This document shows positions 49,808 to 59,100 of a DNA stretch of 63,318 nt, one piece after another; positions within the stretch are counted from its first letter, which is position 1, and the number at the start of each line of letters is the position of its first letter. The notes beneath the pieces were generated by a model. The model ran no database searches, was not told the origin of the DNA, and was given only the letters and a program-made list of their open reading frames with translations. The stretch lies in contig JALEWA010000024.1 of NCBI GenBank assembly GCA_022788085.1, forward strand, positions 1-63,318. The letters run 5' to 3'. This DNA comes from Lachnospiraceae bacterium (GTDB lineage Bacteria > Bacillota > Clostridia > Lachnospirales > Lachnospiraceae). The translations under genes were made by a program, and so were the position numbers.

Positions 49808-51988
49808 ATGAAGATAGATTATAGCAAACCTGAATATTATTACAACAGAGAGCTTAGCTGGATTGCTTTTAACAACCGTGTATTGGGAGAAGCAAGAGAT
49901 AAAACGATTCCACTTTTTGAAAGATTGAAATTCCTGAGTATTACCGCATCTAATCTTGATGAGTTCTTTATGGTACGGGTTGCGTCCTTAAAGGACATGG
50001 TGAATGCGGAGTATACGAAAAAGGATATTGCCGGAATGACTCCGCTGGAACAGCTTGAAGCTGTAAATAATGCAACACATGAGCTTGTAAATGTGCAGTA
50101 TTCTACGTATAATCGTTCTCTGCTCCCGCTATTATCTCAAAATGGCTTAAAGATTATTGAAAATCATGAGGATCTTAACGAGGCAGATAAACAGTTTGTT
50201 GACCGATATTTTCAGGATAACGTGTATCCCGTACTGACTCCGATGGCGGTGGACTCTTCCAGACCATTTCCGTTGATTCGTAATAAGTCTTTAAACCTAG
50301 GGGCATTGGTTTCCAGAAAAGAGGAAGAGAAGGGACTTATCAAAAAGCATTTATTTCGCAAAAAGTCCATATCAGGAAAGGAATTGGAATTTGCAACAGT
50401 CCAGGTGCCTAGTGTTTTACCAAGAATTGTGCAGCTCCCGGAGGATAAGAACGGAACAAAGAGAGTCATTCTGTTAGAGCAGATTATTGAGAGAAATATG
50501 GGTAAGCTGTTTCTGAATTATGATATTGAGTGTGTTTATCCTTTCCGAATTATGAGAAATGCAGATTTGACGATTGAAGAAGAAGAGGCTGCTGACTTAT
50601 TGAAGGAAATTGAAAAGCAGCTGAAAAAGAGGCAGTGGGGACAGGCGATTCGTCTTGAAGTAGAGGATGGTATTGATAAGAGGCTCCTTGCGATTATCCA
50701 GAAAGAGCTGATGATTGAAGAAAAGGATATTTACGATATACCAGGTCCTCTTGATCTGACTTTCCTTATGAAGATGTATGGCTTACCCGGCTTTGAACAG
50801 CTTAAGACAAAGGCATATACACCACAGCCGGTAGCAAATCTGATGCCGGGGGCTGATATTTTTGAGGAAATCAGAAAGAGAGATATTCTGCTTCACCATC
50901 CATATGAAGTATTCACCCCTGTTGTTGATTTTATCAAGCAGGCTTCCAGAGATCCGCAGGTGCTTGCCATTAAGCAGACATTATACCGTGTCAGTGGTAA
51001 TTCTCCAATCATTGCAGCCTTGGCACAGGCGGCAGAAAATGGAAAACAGGTATCTGTTCTTGTAGAGCTTAAGGCAAGATTTGATGAAGAGAATAACATT
51101 GTGTGGGCTAAAAAGCTGGAACAGGCGGGATGCCATGTTATTTATGGTCTGGTTGGATTGAAGACGCATTGTAAGATTACGCTTGTTGTCAGAAAGGAAG
51201 AAGAGGGTATCCGAAGATATGTCCATCTTGGAACAGGTAATTATAATGACCAGACGGCAAGGCTGTATACAGACCTTGGACTTCTGACCTGTAATGAGGC
51301 TATTGGTGAAGATGCAACTGCAGTATTTAATATGTTGTCAGGTTATTCTGAACCACTTGGGTGGAATCATCTTGCAGTAGCACCAATCTGGTTGAAAGAG
51401 AAGTTCCTCTACCTCATCAATCGTGAGAAGGAGAATGCAAATCAGAATCGTCCGGCAAGAATTGTTGCAAAGATGAATTCATTATGTGATCCGGATATCA
51501 TAAAAGCATTATATGAAGCGGCTGCGGAGGGCGTCAAAATTGATCTGATTGTCAGAGGTATTTGCTGTCTTAGAACAGGCATAGATGGAACAAATGATAA
51601 TATTACTGTACGCTCCATTGTTGGTAACTTCCTGGAGCATGCAAGAATCTTCTATTTTGAAAATGCCGGAAAGGCTGAGCTGTATATGGGAAGTGCAGAC
51701 TGGATGCCTAGAAATCTGGAACGAAGAGTGGAAATTCTGTTCCCGATATTGAATCCGGAGCTCAAGGAGAAAGTATGGCATGTGCTTGATGTGCAGTTAA
51801 GGGATACAATGAAGGCTCAGATATTGCAACCGGATGGAACTTATGATAAGGTTGACAGGAGAGGTAAGGAATTATTCAATGCACAGGAAGAATTCTGTAA
51901 GGAATACATAAAGGCATCAGTTAGCCAGGCAAAGGAAGAAAAACAGTCAAGAACTTTTATTCCAGAGACTCATATAGAAAGCGTTTAG
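49808..51988 (+). CDS. ppk1: Polyphosphate kinase 1
   Basis: Polymerises the gamma-phosphate of ATP into polyphosphate at the membrane. 726 residues with N-terminal PPK domain (YYYNRELSWIAFNNRVLGEA), head domain, and two phospholipase-D-like catalytic domains. The autophosphorylated histidine is in GLKTHCKITLVVR (around residue 457); RYVHLGTGNYNDQTARLYTD and the second active-site region ELYMGSADWMPRNLERRVE are present. GGGGGAT precedes the ATG at 49808; a GTG at 49796 is less likely. Operon with ppx. Confidence 0.95.
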   Translation: MKIDYSKPEYYYNRELSWIAFNNRVLGEARDKTIPLFERLKFLSITASNLDEFFMVRVASLKDMVNAEYTKKDIAGMTPLEQLEAVNNATHELVNVQYSTYNRSLLPLLSQNGLKIIENHEDLNEADKQFVDRYFQDNVYPVLTPMAVDSSRPFPLIRNKSLNLGALVSRKEEEKGLIKKHLFRKKSISGKELEFATVQVPSVLPRIVQLPEDKNGTKRVILLEQIIERNMGKLFLNYDIECVYPFRIMRNADLTIEEEEAADLLKEIEKQLKKRQWGQAIRLEVEDGIDKRLLAIIQKELMIEEKDIYDIPGPLDLTFLMKMYGLPGFEQLKTKAYTPQPVANLMPGADIFEEIRKRDILLHHPYEVFTPVVDFIKQASRDPQVLAIKQTLYRVSGNSPIIAALAQAAENGKQVSVLVELKARFDEENNIVWAKKLEQAGCHVIYGLVGLKTHCKITLVVRKEEEGIRRYVHLGTGNYNDQTARLYTDLGLLTCNEAIGEDATAVFNMLSGYSEPLGWNHLAVAPIWLKEKFLYLINREKENANQNRPARIVAKMNSLCDPDIIKALYEAAAEGVKIDLIVRGICCLRTGIDGTNDNITVRSIVGNFLEHARIFYFENAGKAELYMGSADWMPRNLERRVEILFPILNPELKEKVWHVLDVQLRDTMKAQILQPDGTYDKVDRRGKELFNAQEEFCKEYIKASVSQAKEEKQSRTFIPETHIESV

Positions 51989-51998
51989 GTTATTTGAT

Positions 51999-52595
51999 AT
52001 GGTTAAATTTATATTAGCTTCCGGTTCACCAAGAAGAAAGGATTTGTTGGAGCAGATGGGGATTTCTTTTGAAATCTCCGCTGCCCATGGGGAAGAAATT
52101 ATTACAAAAAAGCTTCCGTGGGAAATCGTAGAGGAATTATCTTTGCAGAAGGCAACAGAAGTTGCAGACCGTTTCGTGAAGGAACAGGGAGTTACACAGC
52201 AGACAGTAGTGATTGGAGCAGATACCATTGTGGCTTTGCGTGATGAGATTATGGGCAAGCCGGAGAATGAAGAAAAGGCAAAGGAAATGCTTCATAAACT
52301 GCAAAATGATACACATCAGGTATATACAGGCGTAACTTTGGTTATTATGACAGAAGAAGGAAGACAGGTAGTGACCTTCCATGAAAAAACGGATGTTGTT
52401 ATGTATCCAATGACGAAGAAACAGATTGAAGCATATGTGGCAACCGGAGAGCCAATGGATAAGGCAGGAGCTTACGCAATACAAGGTAAGTGTGCAGCAT
52501 ATGTCAAAGGCATCTGTGGAGAATACAATAATGTAGTTGGACTGCCTGTCGCAAGATTGATGCAGGAGCTGTTTAAGCTTGACATACTTAATTAA
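51999..52595 (+). CDS. maf: Maf-family nucleotide pyrophosphatase
   Basis: House-cleaning enzyme that hydrolyses non-canonical or specific nucleoside triphosphates to monophosphates. 198 residues with the Maf signature ASGSPRRKDLLEQMG (residues 6-20), IGADTIVALRDEIMGKP and the C-terminal KAGAYAIQGKCAAYV. The start is 10 bases after the ppk1 stop, with only AGGTT as a weak ribosome site, suggesting coupled translation. dTTP/UTPase type is inferred. Confidence 0.93.
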   Translation: MVKFILASGSPRRKDLLEQMGISFEISAAHGEEIITKKLPWEIVEELSLQKATEVADRFVKEQGVTQQTVVIGADTIVALRDEIMGKPENEEKAKEMLHKLQNDTHQVYTGVTLVIMTEEGRQVVTFHEKTDVVMYPMTKKQIEAYVATGEPMDKAGAYAIQGKCAAYVKGICGEYNNVVGLPVARLMQELFKLDILN

Positions 52596-52616
52596 TTTTT
52601 ACTGCGAGGGACTCTC

Positions 52617-53411
52617 ATGATTAAATTGATTGCAAGTGATGTAGACGGAACATTGGTAAAGGACTCCAGTCCATATATATATCCGGAGATGCCTGAGGCT
52701 GTCAGGCAGTTGAAGAAAAAGGATATCTTATTCTGTGTGGCTAGTGGAAGGCAGTATTACAGTATAAGAAATATGTTCAAGGATGTTGCGGATGATATTT
52801 CCTATATAGCGGAAAATGGAGCGCATATTATACATCAGGGAAAAACATTGTATATTTCAGAAATGAATCGTGAATATGCCAAAGGAATTGTAAAATTATA
52901 CAGAGAACATCGTGATACATGTGAATGTATTGTATCTACCCCAAAGATGACGTTGATGGAAACCGACAATAGAGAATTTATAGAACTGATTCGAAACGGG
53001 TATCGTAATCGTTTTGAGGTTGTACATGATGTATTAGAAACAACAGATCCTATTATCAAGGTTTCTATCTACAAAAAGGACGGAATACGAAAGCTTGGTG
53101 AAGAAGAATTCATCCCTTGCTGGCAGGATAAGGTAAAAGCTACTATGGCTGGCGAAGAATGGGTGGATTTCATGAGCAAGGATGTGGATAAAGGAAACGG
53201 GTTGCGTGTCCTTTGTGAACATCTGGGAATTAGCAGAGAAGAAACGATTGCTTTTGGTGATAATGATAATGACATAGGATTGCTTAAGGCTGCCGGAGTA
53301 AGTTATGCGGTAGAAACGGCACGGGAAAGCGTAAAACAGATTGCGGATTATGTTTGTCCTTCCTATGCGGAAAAGGGAGTCTATCAGATTATTAAGAAAT
53401 TGATTTCATAG
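52617..53411 (+). CDS. Cof-type HAD-IIB sugar/nucleotide phosphatase
   Basis: A 264-residue HAD hydrolase: motif I ASDVDGTLVKD (residues 6-16, nucleophile Asp8), motif II VASGRQYYS, motif III lysine in DVDKGNGLRVLCEHLG, and motif IV AFGDNDNDIGLL. The type IIB cap lies between residues 85 and 185. Substrate is unknown. GAGGGAC precedes the ATG. Confidence 0.92.
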   Translation: MIKLIASDVDGTLVKDSSPYIYPEMPEAVRQLKKKDILFCVASGRQYYSIRNMFKDVADDISYIAENGAHIIHQGKTLYISEMNREYAKGIVKLYREHRDTCECIVSTPKMTLMETDNREFIELIRNGYRNRFEVVHDVLETTDPIIKVSIYKKDGIRKLGEEEFIPCWQDKVKATMAGEEWVDFMSKDVDKGNGLRVLCEHLGISREETIAFGDNDNDIGLLKAAGVSYAVETARESVKQIADYVCPSYAEKGVYQIIKKLIS

Positions 53412-53437
53412 AATTAAGAAAGGAAAGGGATTTGATT

Positions 53438-53701
53438 ATGCATGAATATGATGAAGCAGTATTAGAGTGTTTTTTGGAGAATCAGCTTCAGCTTTTACCT
53501 GAGAAGGTAGCTGAGAATATTGATGAGGCGGAAGCATTTCTTGAGGAGTGCATGGCGGTTGTTGTAGATTCTTTAGATGAAGTATGGGATTACTTTGATG
53601 AAGAAGGCATTGATTTAGAGGGACAGGATAAGGAAGCCATTGCAGAGGCTCCGGAAGTATTTGACATCGGAGATGGCAGATATCTTATTGTAGAAAGCTA
53701 A
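53438..53701 (+). CDS. Small acidic hypothetical protein
   Basis: An 87-residue, strongly acidic protein (MHEYDEAVLECFLENQLQLL; ends FDIGDGRYLIVES), helical by appearance, not recognised. AAAGGG lies about 9 bases before the ATG at 53438; an in-frame TTG at 53432 is less likely. It is 44 bases before the unknown 705-residue gene and shares its transcript. Confidence 0.68.
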   Translation: MHEYDEAVLECFLENQLQLLPEKVAENIDEAEAFLEECMAVVVDSLDEVWDYFDEEGIDLEGQDKEAIAEAPEVFDIGDGRYLIVES

Positions 53702-53745
53702 TAACCGAATAAAAAACAAAGAGAACAGGATAAGGGTAAGGTTAA

Positions 53746-55863
53746 GTGGAAAGAGAATCAAATGTAACAGTATGGCAGCTTGGATTATTTGACGGACTTG
53801 ACAGGGATGTCATGGTAATGCAGCGGGATGAAGAAGAAGTATTTGATCGTGCAATACACGTATTTTTTGAAAGAGAATACTATGATGCATATGTGAATAA
53901 AGCAAAGAAATACAGTGAACATCGCTATGCATACCACGAGGATAAGCTTGGAGAAGTCATTTTTCAGATTTTTGATGAAGAGATACCGGGTATGGTGTTC
54001 CATGTAAGTACACAGCCGGAAGCACCAAAGAATATGCTTTGTGAGGAAAAGTATATTTCAGCAGATGACTTAATGGGACTTCGTGATACCGTAGAGAGCT
54101 ATCATTATATGTATACTGCTTCGATAGAAAGAATGTCAAAAGAAGAGGCAGTTGCAAAATTATGGACCAAAAATGTATTTATTATCGGTAATCTTCCTGA
54201 CTTCAGTAAGAAGAATTCAAACGAGAAGCAGAGAATTGAGCTTATGACCATGAAACGCAAAAAAGATGGAAGTAATGCAACTGCAGAGGATTACGATTAT
54301 GAGTCGTTAAAGGTATTTTTAACATCCGGAAGTGCGATGCGCTTTAATCCTGATAAGAAACCGGTAAACAGATATAAGCTGTCATTGCTGGCGCAATTTG
54401 TTAAGGGACGTTTCCAGATTGTAATGGAGCCGCATCGTAACTATTATCTTGAGTTCGATCCCGCAACTCTTGATATATCAGAGTATTTTCACAGACCGGA
54501 GTGGAATGAGGAAAAGGTAAAGGAAAGAATCAAGTCCTATGTGGATATGGAGCAGGTATATATCCTTTTGGCACCGATGCACAGCGATTACAGAAGCTGT
54601 ATGGGTATTCCGTTCATGATGAAGGCTGATGAGCATAATGTGATGATGTATTTGTTTGAAAAATATGAGGATGCTGTTCATTACTGTTTACAGAACCCCG
54701 GAGTGCTGCCGGTTCTGGATAATACATATCCGATAGGTATTCTGAATAAAAAGGATAAGCTGACATGCTTGAGTACAGTAGTTGCGATTGCTGCCAATAT
54801 GGGAGTTACAGCTATCAACATGGATATGGAAACAGATTCGGCGATTGGAAGCAGAGTATCTTTCTTTACAGAGACAGCTAATATAGAAACTGAACTTGAG
54901 AAGATTCTGACTAAGGAAGAATGTGACAAGGTTAAGCAGGAGACAGATGGCAAAGCAGGATATCGCTTTGTACCAATCACTTTTGTGGACACAAGAAATC
55001 CATATACAATCAGTGAAACGAGACAGGAAGAACTTAAAAAACATATTGATGAGGATAGGGATATGGGTGTTGCCTTCATGGCAGGCTGTACCTTACCCGA
55101 AATGCTTGTTATGCTGCGTGAGGCAGGAAAGCGCTTTGATGATGCCAGAAATGAGAAGGATGAAGAACGAATCAAGAAATATAATGTATTGATGAATCTG
55201 ATGACGATTCCTTTGACTGAGGAGCTGTGTGAGAAACCATTTGTGTATACATTAAGAGAGGATAATGGTGATTTTACACTTCGTAATAATATTGCATATC
55301 TTATCATTACAAACCGTTTCGAAAGTGGTAGAAGTGGTGAAGGAAAGCTTATGCCGGTGAGCATTGGCAATGAGCAGTTTATGACGAAGCTGCTAGAGGC
55401 AAGCAAGGTGGTTGCTGTCACAGATGGCCCGAGTCTTCTTGCATTGGCAGATGTGCGTCTGATGAGTGAGGTCGCAAAGCAGAAGAGAAAGAATGAGCCT
55501 TTGAAGGAAGAACTGATGATTTATCTTACACAAGGTTTGAACCTTTCCTATGAAGAGGCTTTGTATTATTACAGAAGACTTAAGACAGATAACAGTATTT
55601 TTGTAGAATTTACTGCTTGTGTACGTAATGGTGAATATTCTCCAATGGGTATGATTACTGTGGAGGGTTATACTGCGAAGAAGCTTGCTGACGAGAAGGG
55701 ATTAAATCCTTTACAGGCATATGATATGCTACTTAGCCTGAAAGAGAATCCAAATGCTATGAAGGAATATAAGACAGCAGAAGCTGCAACTGCTTCTGAA
55801 GAGAAAGCGGAGGAAGCTTCTGCAAAGGAGAAGTCGTTCTTTGGAAGACTGTTTAAGAAATAA
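53746..55863 (+). CDS. Large uncharacterised cytosolic protein
   Basis: A 705-residue soluble protein that I do not recognise. By eye there are several alpha/beta segments (KLWTKNVFIIGNLPDF near 140; VYILLAPMHSDYRSCMGIPF near 275; CLSTVVAIAANMGVTAINMD near 345; EKLMPVSIGNEQFMTKLLEA near 535, loosely like SseB-type segments), no signal peptide or membrane helix, and a Lys/Glu/Ala-rich tail ending FFGRLFKK, which resembles a membrane- or partner-binding tail. The start is a GTG with GTAAGG before it. It forms a two-gene unit with the small acidic protein and ends at a strong terminator. Confidence 0.72.
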   Translation: MERESNVTVWQLGLFDGLDRDVMVMQRDEEEVFDRAIHVFFEREYYDAYVNKAKKYSEHRYAYHEDKLGEVIFQIFDEEIPGMVFHVSTQPEAPKNMLCEEKYISADDLMGLRDTVESYHYMYTASIERMSKEEAVAKLWTKNVFIIGNLPDFSKKNSNEKQRIELMTMKRKKDGSNATAEDYDYESLKVFLTSGSAMRFNPDKKPVNRYKLSLLAQFVKGRFQIVMEPHRNYYLEFDPATLDISEYFHRPEWNEEKVKERIKSYVDMEQVYILLAPMHSDYRSCMGIPFMMKADEHNVMMYLFEKYEDAVHYCLQNPGVLPVLDNTYPIGILNKKDKLTCLSTVVAIAANMGVTAINMDMETDSAIGSRVSFFTETANIETELEKILTKEECDKVKQETDGKAGYRFVPITFVDTRNPYTISETRQEELKKHIDEDRDMGVAFMAGCTLPEMLVMLREAGKRFDDARNEKDEERIKKYNVLMNLMTIPLTEELCEKPFVYTLREDNGDFTLRNNIAYLIITNRFESGRSGEGKLMPVSIGNEQFMTKLLEASKVVAVTDGPSLLALADVRLMSEVAKQKRKNEPLKEELMIYLTQGLNLSYEEALYYYRRLKTDNSIFVEFTACVRNGEYSPMGMITVEGYTAKKLADEKGLNPLQAYDMLLSLKENPNAMKEYKTAEAATASEEKAEEASAKEKSFFGRLFKK

Positions 55864-55880
55864 AGGATATAGAAATGGGA

Positions 55881-55915
55881 ATGAGCTGTTGCCAAAAGCA
55901 ACAGCTCATTTTTTT
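55881..55915 (+). terminator. Terminator of the 705-residue protein gene
   Basis: A perfect 12-bp stem ATGAGCTGTTGC/GCAACAGCTCAT with loop CAAAA, then a T-run. Confidence 0.93.
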
Positions 55916-55971
55916 ACTCTTCAAATAATATTAAAATAGGATATTTGAGTCAAAGAGCATAGGTATATCAG

Positions 55972-56095
55972 TTTATAAAGAGGAGCAACATCGGAAAACT
56001 TATAATATGGATATATCGATACTATTTTTCCTATTTATAAAGAGGGACAACATCGGAAACCTTATTATATACTCATATCGATGCTTTTTTCTCCT
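55972..56095. repeat. Tandem direct repeat, two units of 62 bp
   Basis: Units start TTTATAAAGAGGAGCAACAT (55972) and TTTATAAAGAGGGACAACAT (56034). Both continue with CGGAAA and end with ATATCGAT followed by a T-rich tail. Each unit pairs a CATCG near its start with a CGATR near its end. It lies in the 452-base gap between the 705-residue gene and the PHP gene, which contains no gene I can support. Confidence 0.75.
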
Positions 56096-56180
56096 TTTTT
56101 CAAAAAAATCAGCATCGATATGCTGTAATTATTTACATCCCGATGTTGACAATTAAAAAAAGGGGATTTTTGAGCATCAA
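56078..56180. repeat. Copy B of a 103-nt non-coding element
   Basis: Begins TCGATGCTTTTTTC and ends TTTTTGAGCATCAA, with TCCCGATGTT at element position 61; the hairpin CAGCAT/ATGCTG is at 56110-56125. It aligns gaplessly with copy A at 25887-25989. Its start overlaps the end of the second 62-bp tandem unit. Confidence 0.65.
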
Positions 56181-56316
56181 AAAAATTATTATGGATCATT
56201 TTCGATGCAAAACAGATATATTCAACGTGTGAAGTTTGAGTCATTAACAAAATTTTGAAACTGTTAGGCAATGTCATTTTAGGGATTTGGCACCATTCTA
56301 TGATTTTTCAATTTGT

Positions 56317-57162
56317 TCATATATTCAATTTGCTCATATATTCCTCCGGTACATATAGCTTCCCGTATCCAACACCCAAGTCAAGTCCCGGTTTATTTGC
56401 CCCATGAAAATCAGAACCGCCGCTAGGTAACAGATGATACTTGTCGGCGAGTGCTTTCATTTCACGTTCATCGGAAGCAGTATAGGTACAGTATAAACAC
56501 TCAATTCCTTTTAATCCCTGCTCAGTCAGAGTCGCTACCAGAATATCCAGTTGTTCCTTACCAAGCTTATAAAGCGTAGGATGGGCAAGGATAGGAACTC
56601 CACCTGCCTGTAAAGTTACCTGGATGACTTCCTGTGGCGTGATTTTCTCACGGTGTACAAAGTATGGTGTATGGTCGCCAAGGTAGCGGTCGAAAGCTTC
56701 TTTCATACTTTTCACATAGCCTTTTGACAAAAGTAGTTTTGCATAATGAGCCCTCGTGATGACAGCACCGGGAAAGGCTTCCATAAGCTCTTCATAGCTA
56801 ATATCGAACCCGGCATTTTGCAGGTTGGCACATAGTTTATAATTCCTGGTATCTCTTGATTCTTTGAAATGCTGCAGGTATTTTACAAAAGCAGGAGTCT
56901 TATAATCAATAAAAAGTCCGACAATATGAACATCACGGTTCAGATACTCGGTTGAATATTCAATTCCCGGAATGACGGTTATCGGTTTGCCTTTTGCAGC
57001 CTTCAGAGCTTCGTCGATTCCATCTACAGTATCATGGTCTGTCAGTGCAAAGGCGGTAAGCCCTTTTTCAAGTGCATAATTTACCAGTTCGGTTGGAGTA
57101 TAGGTTCCATCTGATTTTGTTGAGTGTACATGTAAGTCAATTTGTCCCATCTTAATCATCAT
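56317..57162 (-). CDS. PHP-domain phosphoesterase (nucleoside bisphosphate phosphatase type)
   Basis: A 281-residue metal-dependent phosphoesterase of the YciV/TrpH (RNase AM) group: motif 1 DLHVHSTKSDGTYTP (about 8-22), ALTDHDTVDGID (39-50), PGIEYSTEY, and the C-terminal LPSGGSDFHGANKP with metal-binding Asp/His. Likely acts on 3',5'-bisphosphate nucleotides or RNA 5' ends. Several ATGs (57162, 57159, 57150) follow AAAGG; the choice is uncertain. Downstream of the ABC-F gene on the same strand. Confidence 0.87.
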   Translation of the reverse strand: MMIKMGQIDLHVHSTKSDGTYTPTELVNYALEKGLTAFALTDHDTVDGIDEALKAAKGKPITVIPGIEYSTEYLNRDVHIVGLFIDYKTPAFVKYLQHFKESRDTRNYKLCANLQNAGFDISYEELMEAFPGAVITRAHYAKLLLSKGYVKSMKEAFDRYLGDHTPYFVHREKITPQEVIQVTLQAGGVPILAHPTLYKLGKEQLDILVATLTEQGLKGIECLYCTYTASDEREMKALADKYHLLPSGGSDFHGANKPGLDLGVGYGKLYVPEEYMSKLNI

Positions 57163-57177
57163 ACCTTTCTATAACGG

Positions 57178-57219
57178 AAAAGAATCCAAAACCGACACGA
57201 CTGTCGGAAATGGATTCTT
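57178..57219 (-). terminator. Terminator after the ABC-F gene
   Basis: Nested stems AAGAATCCA/TGGATTCTT and CCGACA/TGTCGG (minus strand), ending in TTTTCC; located between the ABC-F stop and the PHP gene start. Confidence 0.75.
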
Positions 57220-57231
57220 AGAGTTCTTTTT

Positions 57232-58881
57232 TTATTCTTCGTCGCTTCCGTCTTCAATTTCAGCTTCCGCAGTATATACCGTTCTCTTACGAGCCATTTC
57301 ATCGCTTGCAAGATATTCGTCATAAGTAGTAATTTTATCAACGATAGAACCGTTTGGAAGGATTTCAATAATACGGTTTGCTGTAGTTTGTACAAACTGA
57401 TGGTCATGGCATGCAAATAATGCAACCCCGGGGAACTTAATCAGACCATTGTTCAGTGCGGTAATGGATTCCATGTCAAGGTGGTTGGTTGGCTCATCAA
57501 GAATAAGACAGTTCGCACCACTGATCATCATTTTACTTAAAAGACAACGAACCTTCTCACCACCGGAAAGAACCTTGACCTTCTTTACACCATCTTCGCC
57601 TGCAAATAACATTCTTCCAAGGAAACCACGTACATAAGTGATATCATCAACAGGAGAGTAGCCCATTAACCAGTCAGCAATTGTATAGTCATTGTTGAAT
57701 TCATTGGTTGGATCCTTAGGGAAGTAAGCCTGAGAAGTGGTGATACCCCATTTGTAAGTTCCTTCGTCCGGTTCCAGCTCACCCATAAGAATCTGGAAGA
57801 GAGTAGTCTTTGCTAATTCATTTCCACCAACAAATGCGACCTTATCTTCGCGGTTTAAGATAAAGGAAACATCATCTAATACCTTGACACCGTTTACTGT
57901 CTTGGAAAGATGCTCAACGGTTAACACTTCATTACCGATTTCGCGGTCAGGACGGAAATCAATATAAGGATACTTTCTACTTGATGGTTTGATGTCATCC
58001 AATTCAATCTTTTCCAAAGCACGCTTTCTGGAAGTAGCCTGTTTAGACTTGGAAGCATTTGCAGAGAATCGGGAAATGAATTCCTGTAATTCCTTAATTT
58101 TTTCTTCCTTCTTCTTATTTGCTTCTTTCATCTGTTTCACAAGTAACTGACTGGATTCATACCAGAAATCATAGTTACCTGCATAAAGCTGAATCTTACC
58201 ATAATCAATATCGGCAATCTGTGTACATACCTTATTTAAGAAATAACGGTCATGAGATACGACAATAACGGTGTTTTCAAAATCAATTAAGAATTCTTCA
58301 AGCCATGCAATAGCATCCAGATCCAGATGGTTGGTAGGCTCGTCAAGAAGCAGGATATCGGGATTGCCGAACAGAGCCTTTGCAAGAAGAACCTTAACCT
58401 TCTCACTACCATTTAAATCTTTCATAAGAGAATAATGAATATCTGTTGGAATGCCAAGGCCGTTTAAGAGCTGTGCAGCGTTGGATTCAGCTTCCCAACC
58501 ATCCATCTCGGCAAATTCGCCCTCAAGTTCACTTGCACGGATTCCGTCTTCATCCGTAAAGTCTTCCTTTGCATAGATGGCATCCTTTTCCTTCATAATC
58601 TCGTAAAGTCTTGCGTTACCCATGATAACAACATCCATAACAGGATATTCATCATATTTAAAGTGATCCTGTTCCAAAACAGAGAGACGCTGACCTGGTG
58701 TGATTACGATGTCACCCTTGGTTGTCTCCAGTTTTCCAGATAAAATCTTTAAGAAAGTAGATTTACCTGCACCATTGGCACCAATCAGACCATAGCAGTT
58801 ACCTTCTGTGAACTTTATGTTTACATCTTCAAATAAAGCTTTCTTACCTACGCGGTAGGTTACGTTATTTGCACTAATCAT
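57232..58881 (-). CDS. ABC-F family ATPase (YbiT-like)
   Basis: A 549-residue soluble protein with two ABC ATPase domains and no membrane part; ABC-F proteins act on ribosomes. NBD1: Walker A GANGAGKS (34-41), degenerate signature LNGSE (156-160), Walker B LLLDEPTNHLD (177-187). Linker about 250-300 with charged KKKEEKIKELQ. NBD2: Walker A GGNELAKTT (352-360), in which two of the usual glycines are replaced, signature LSGGE (438-442), Walker B LILDEPTNHLD. AGAGGTAAAGCA precedes the ATG on this strand. Role as translation factor versus antibiotic resistance cannot be decided; the short linker favours a housekeeping factor. Confidence 0.9.
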   Translation of the reverse strand: MISANNVTYRVGKKALFEDVNIKFTEGNCYGLIGANGAGKSTFLKILSGKLETTKGDIVITPGQRLSVLEQDHFKYDEYPVMDVVIMGNARLYEIMKEKDAIYAKEDFTDEDGIRASELEGEFAEMDGWEAESNAAQLLNGLGIPTDIHYSLMKDLNGSEKVKVLLAKALFGNPDILLLDEPTNHLDLDAIAWLEEFLIDFENTVIVVSHDRYFLNKVCTQIADIDYGKIQLYAGNYDFWYESSQLLVKQMKEANKKKEEKIKELQEFISRFSANASKSKQATSRKRALEKIELDDIKPSSRKYPYIDFRPDREIGNEVLTVEHLSKTVNGVKVLDDVSFILNREDKVAFVGGNELAKTTLFQILMGELEPDEGTYKWGITTSQAYFPKDPTNEFNNDYTIADWLMGYSPVDDITYVRGFLGRMLFAGEDGVKKVKVLSGGEKVRCLLSKMMISGANCLILDEPTNHLDMESITALNNGLIKFPGVALFACHDHQFVQTTANRIIEILPNGSIVDKITTYDEYLASDEMARKRTVYTAEAEIEDGSDEE

Positions 58882-59033
58882 TGCTTTACCTCTGTCCTTT
58901 ATGAATTACTATTAACATTAACTGTCTGTTGTTCTTTATTTTAGAACAAACAAGGGTATTTTATCATAAGTAAGCGGGCTATTTCAACTATAATGAAGCA
59001 GAAAAGTTTTTATTGCTTTTATACAGTGCATGA

Positions 59034-59062
59034 TAGACAAAAGAAAGGGAAAAAGATATAAT
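59034..59062 (+). promoter_or_regulatory. Putative promoter of the GGDEF gene
   Basis: TAGACA (59034-59039), 17-base spacer, TATAAT (59057-59062), about 38 bases before the start codon. Confidence 0.65.
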
Positions 59063-59100
59063 GAATTAGCACTTTTCACAATAGGGAGGTACCGCAATAT

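Noticed and set aside
54681-55421. A 246-codon minus-strand frame inside the 705-residue gene
   Set aside because: Serine/leucine-rich antisense shadow without a ribosome site; the plus-strand frame is continuous and has a plausible start and terminator.
56065-56277. A 70-codon minus-strand frame over copy B of the 103-nt element
   Set aside because: No ribosome site, composition follows the AT-rich repeat, and the repeat itself explains the conservation.
55916-56290. Possible CRISPR array in the repeat-rich gap
   Set aside because: Only two 62-bp units are present, they are directly adjacent without unique spacers, and no cas genes are near.
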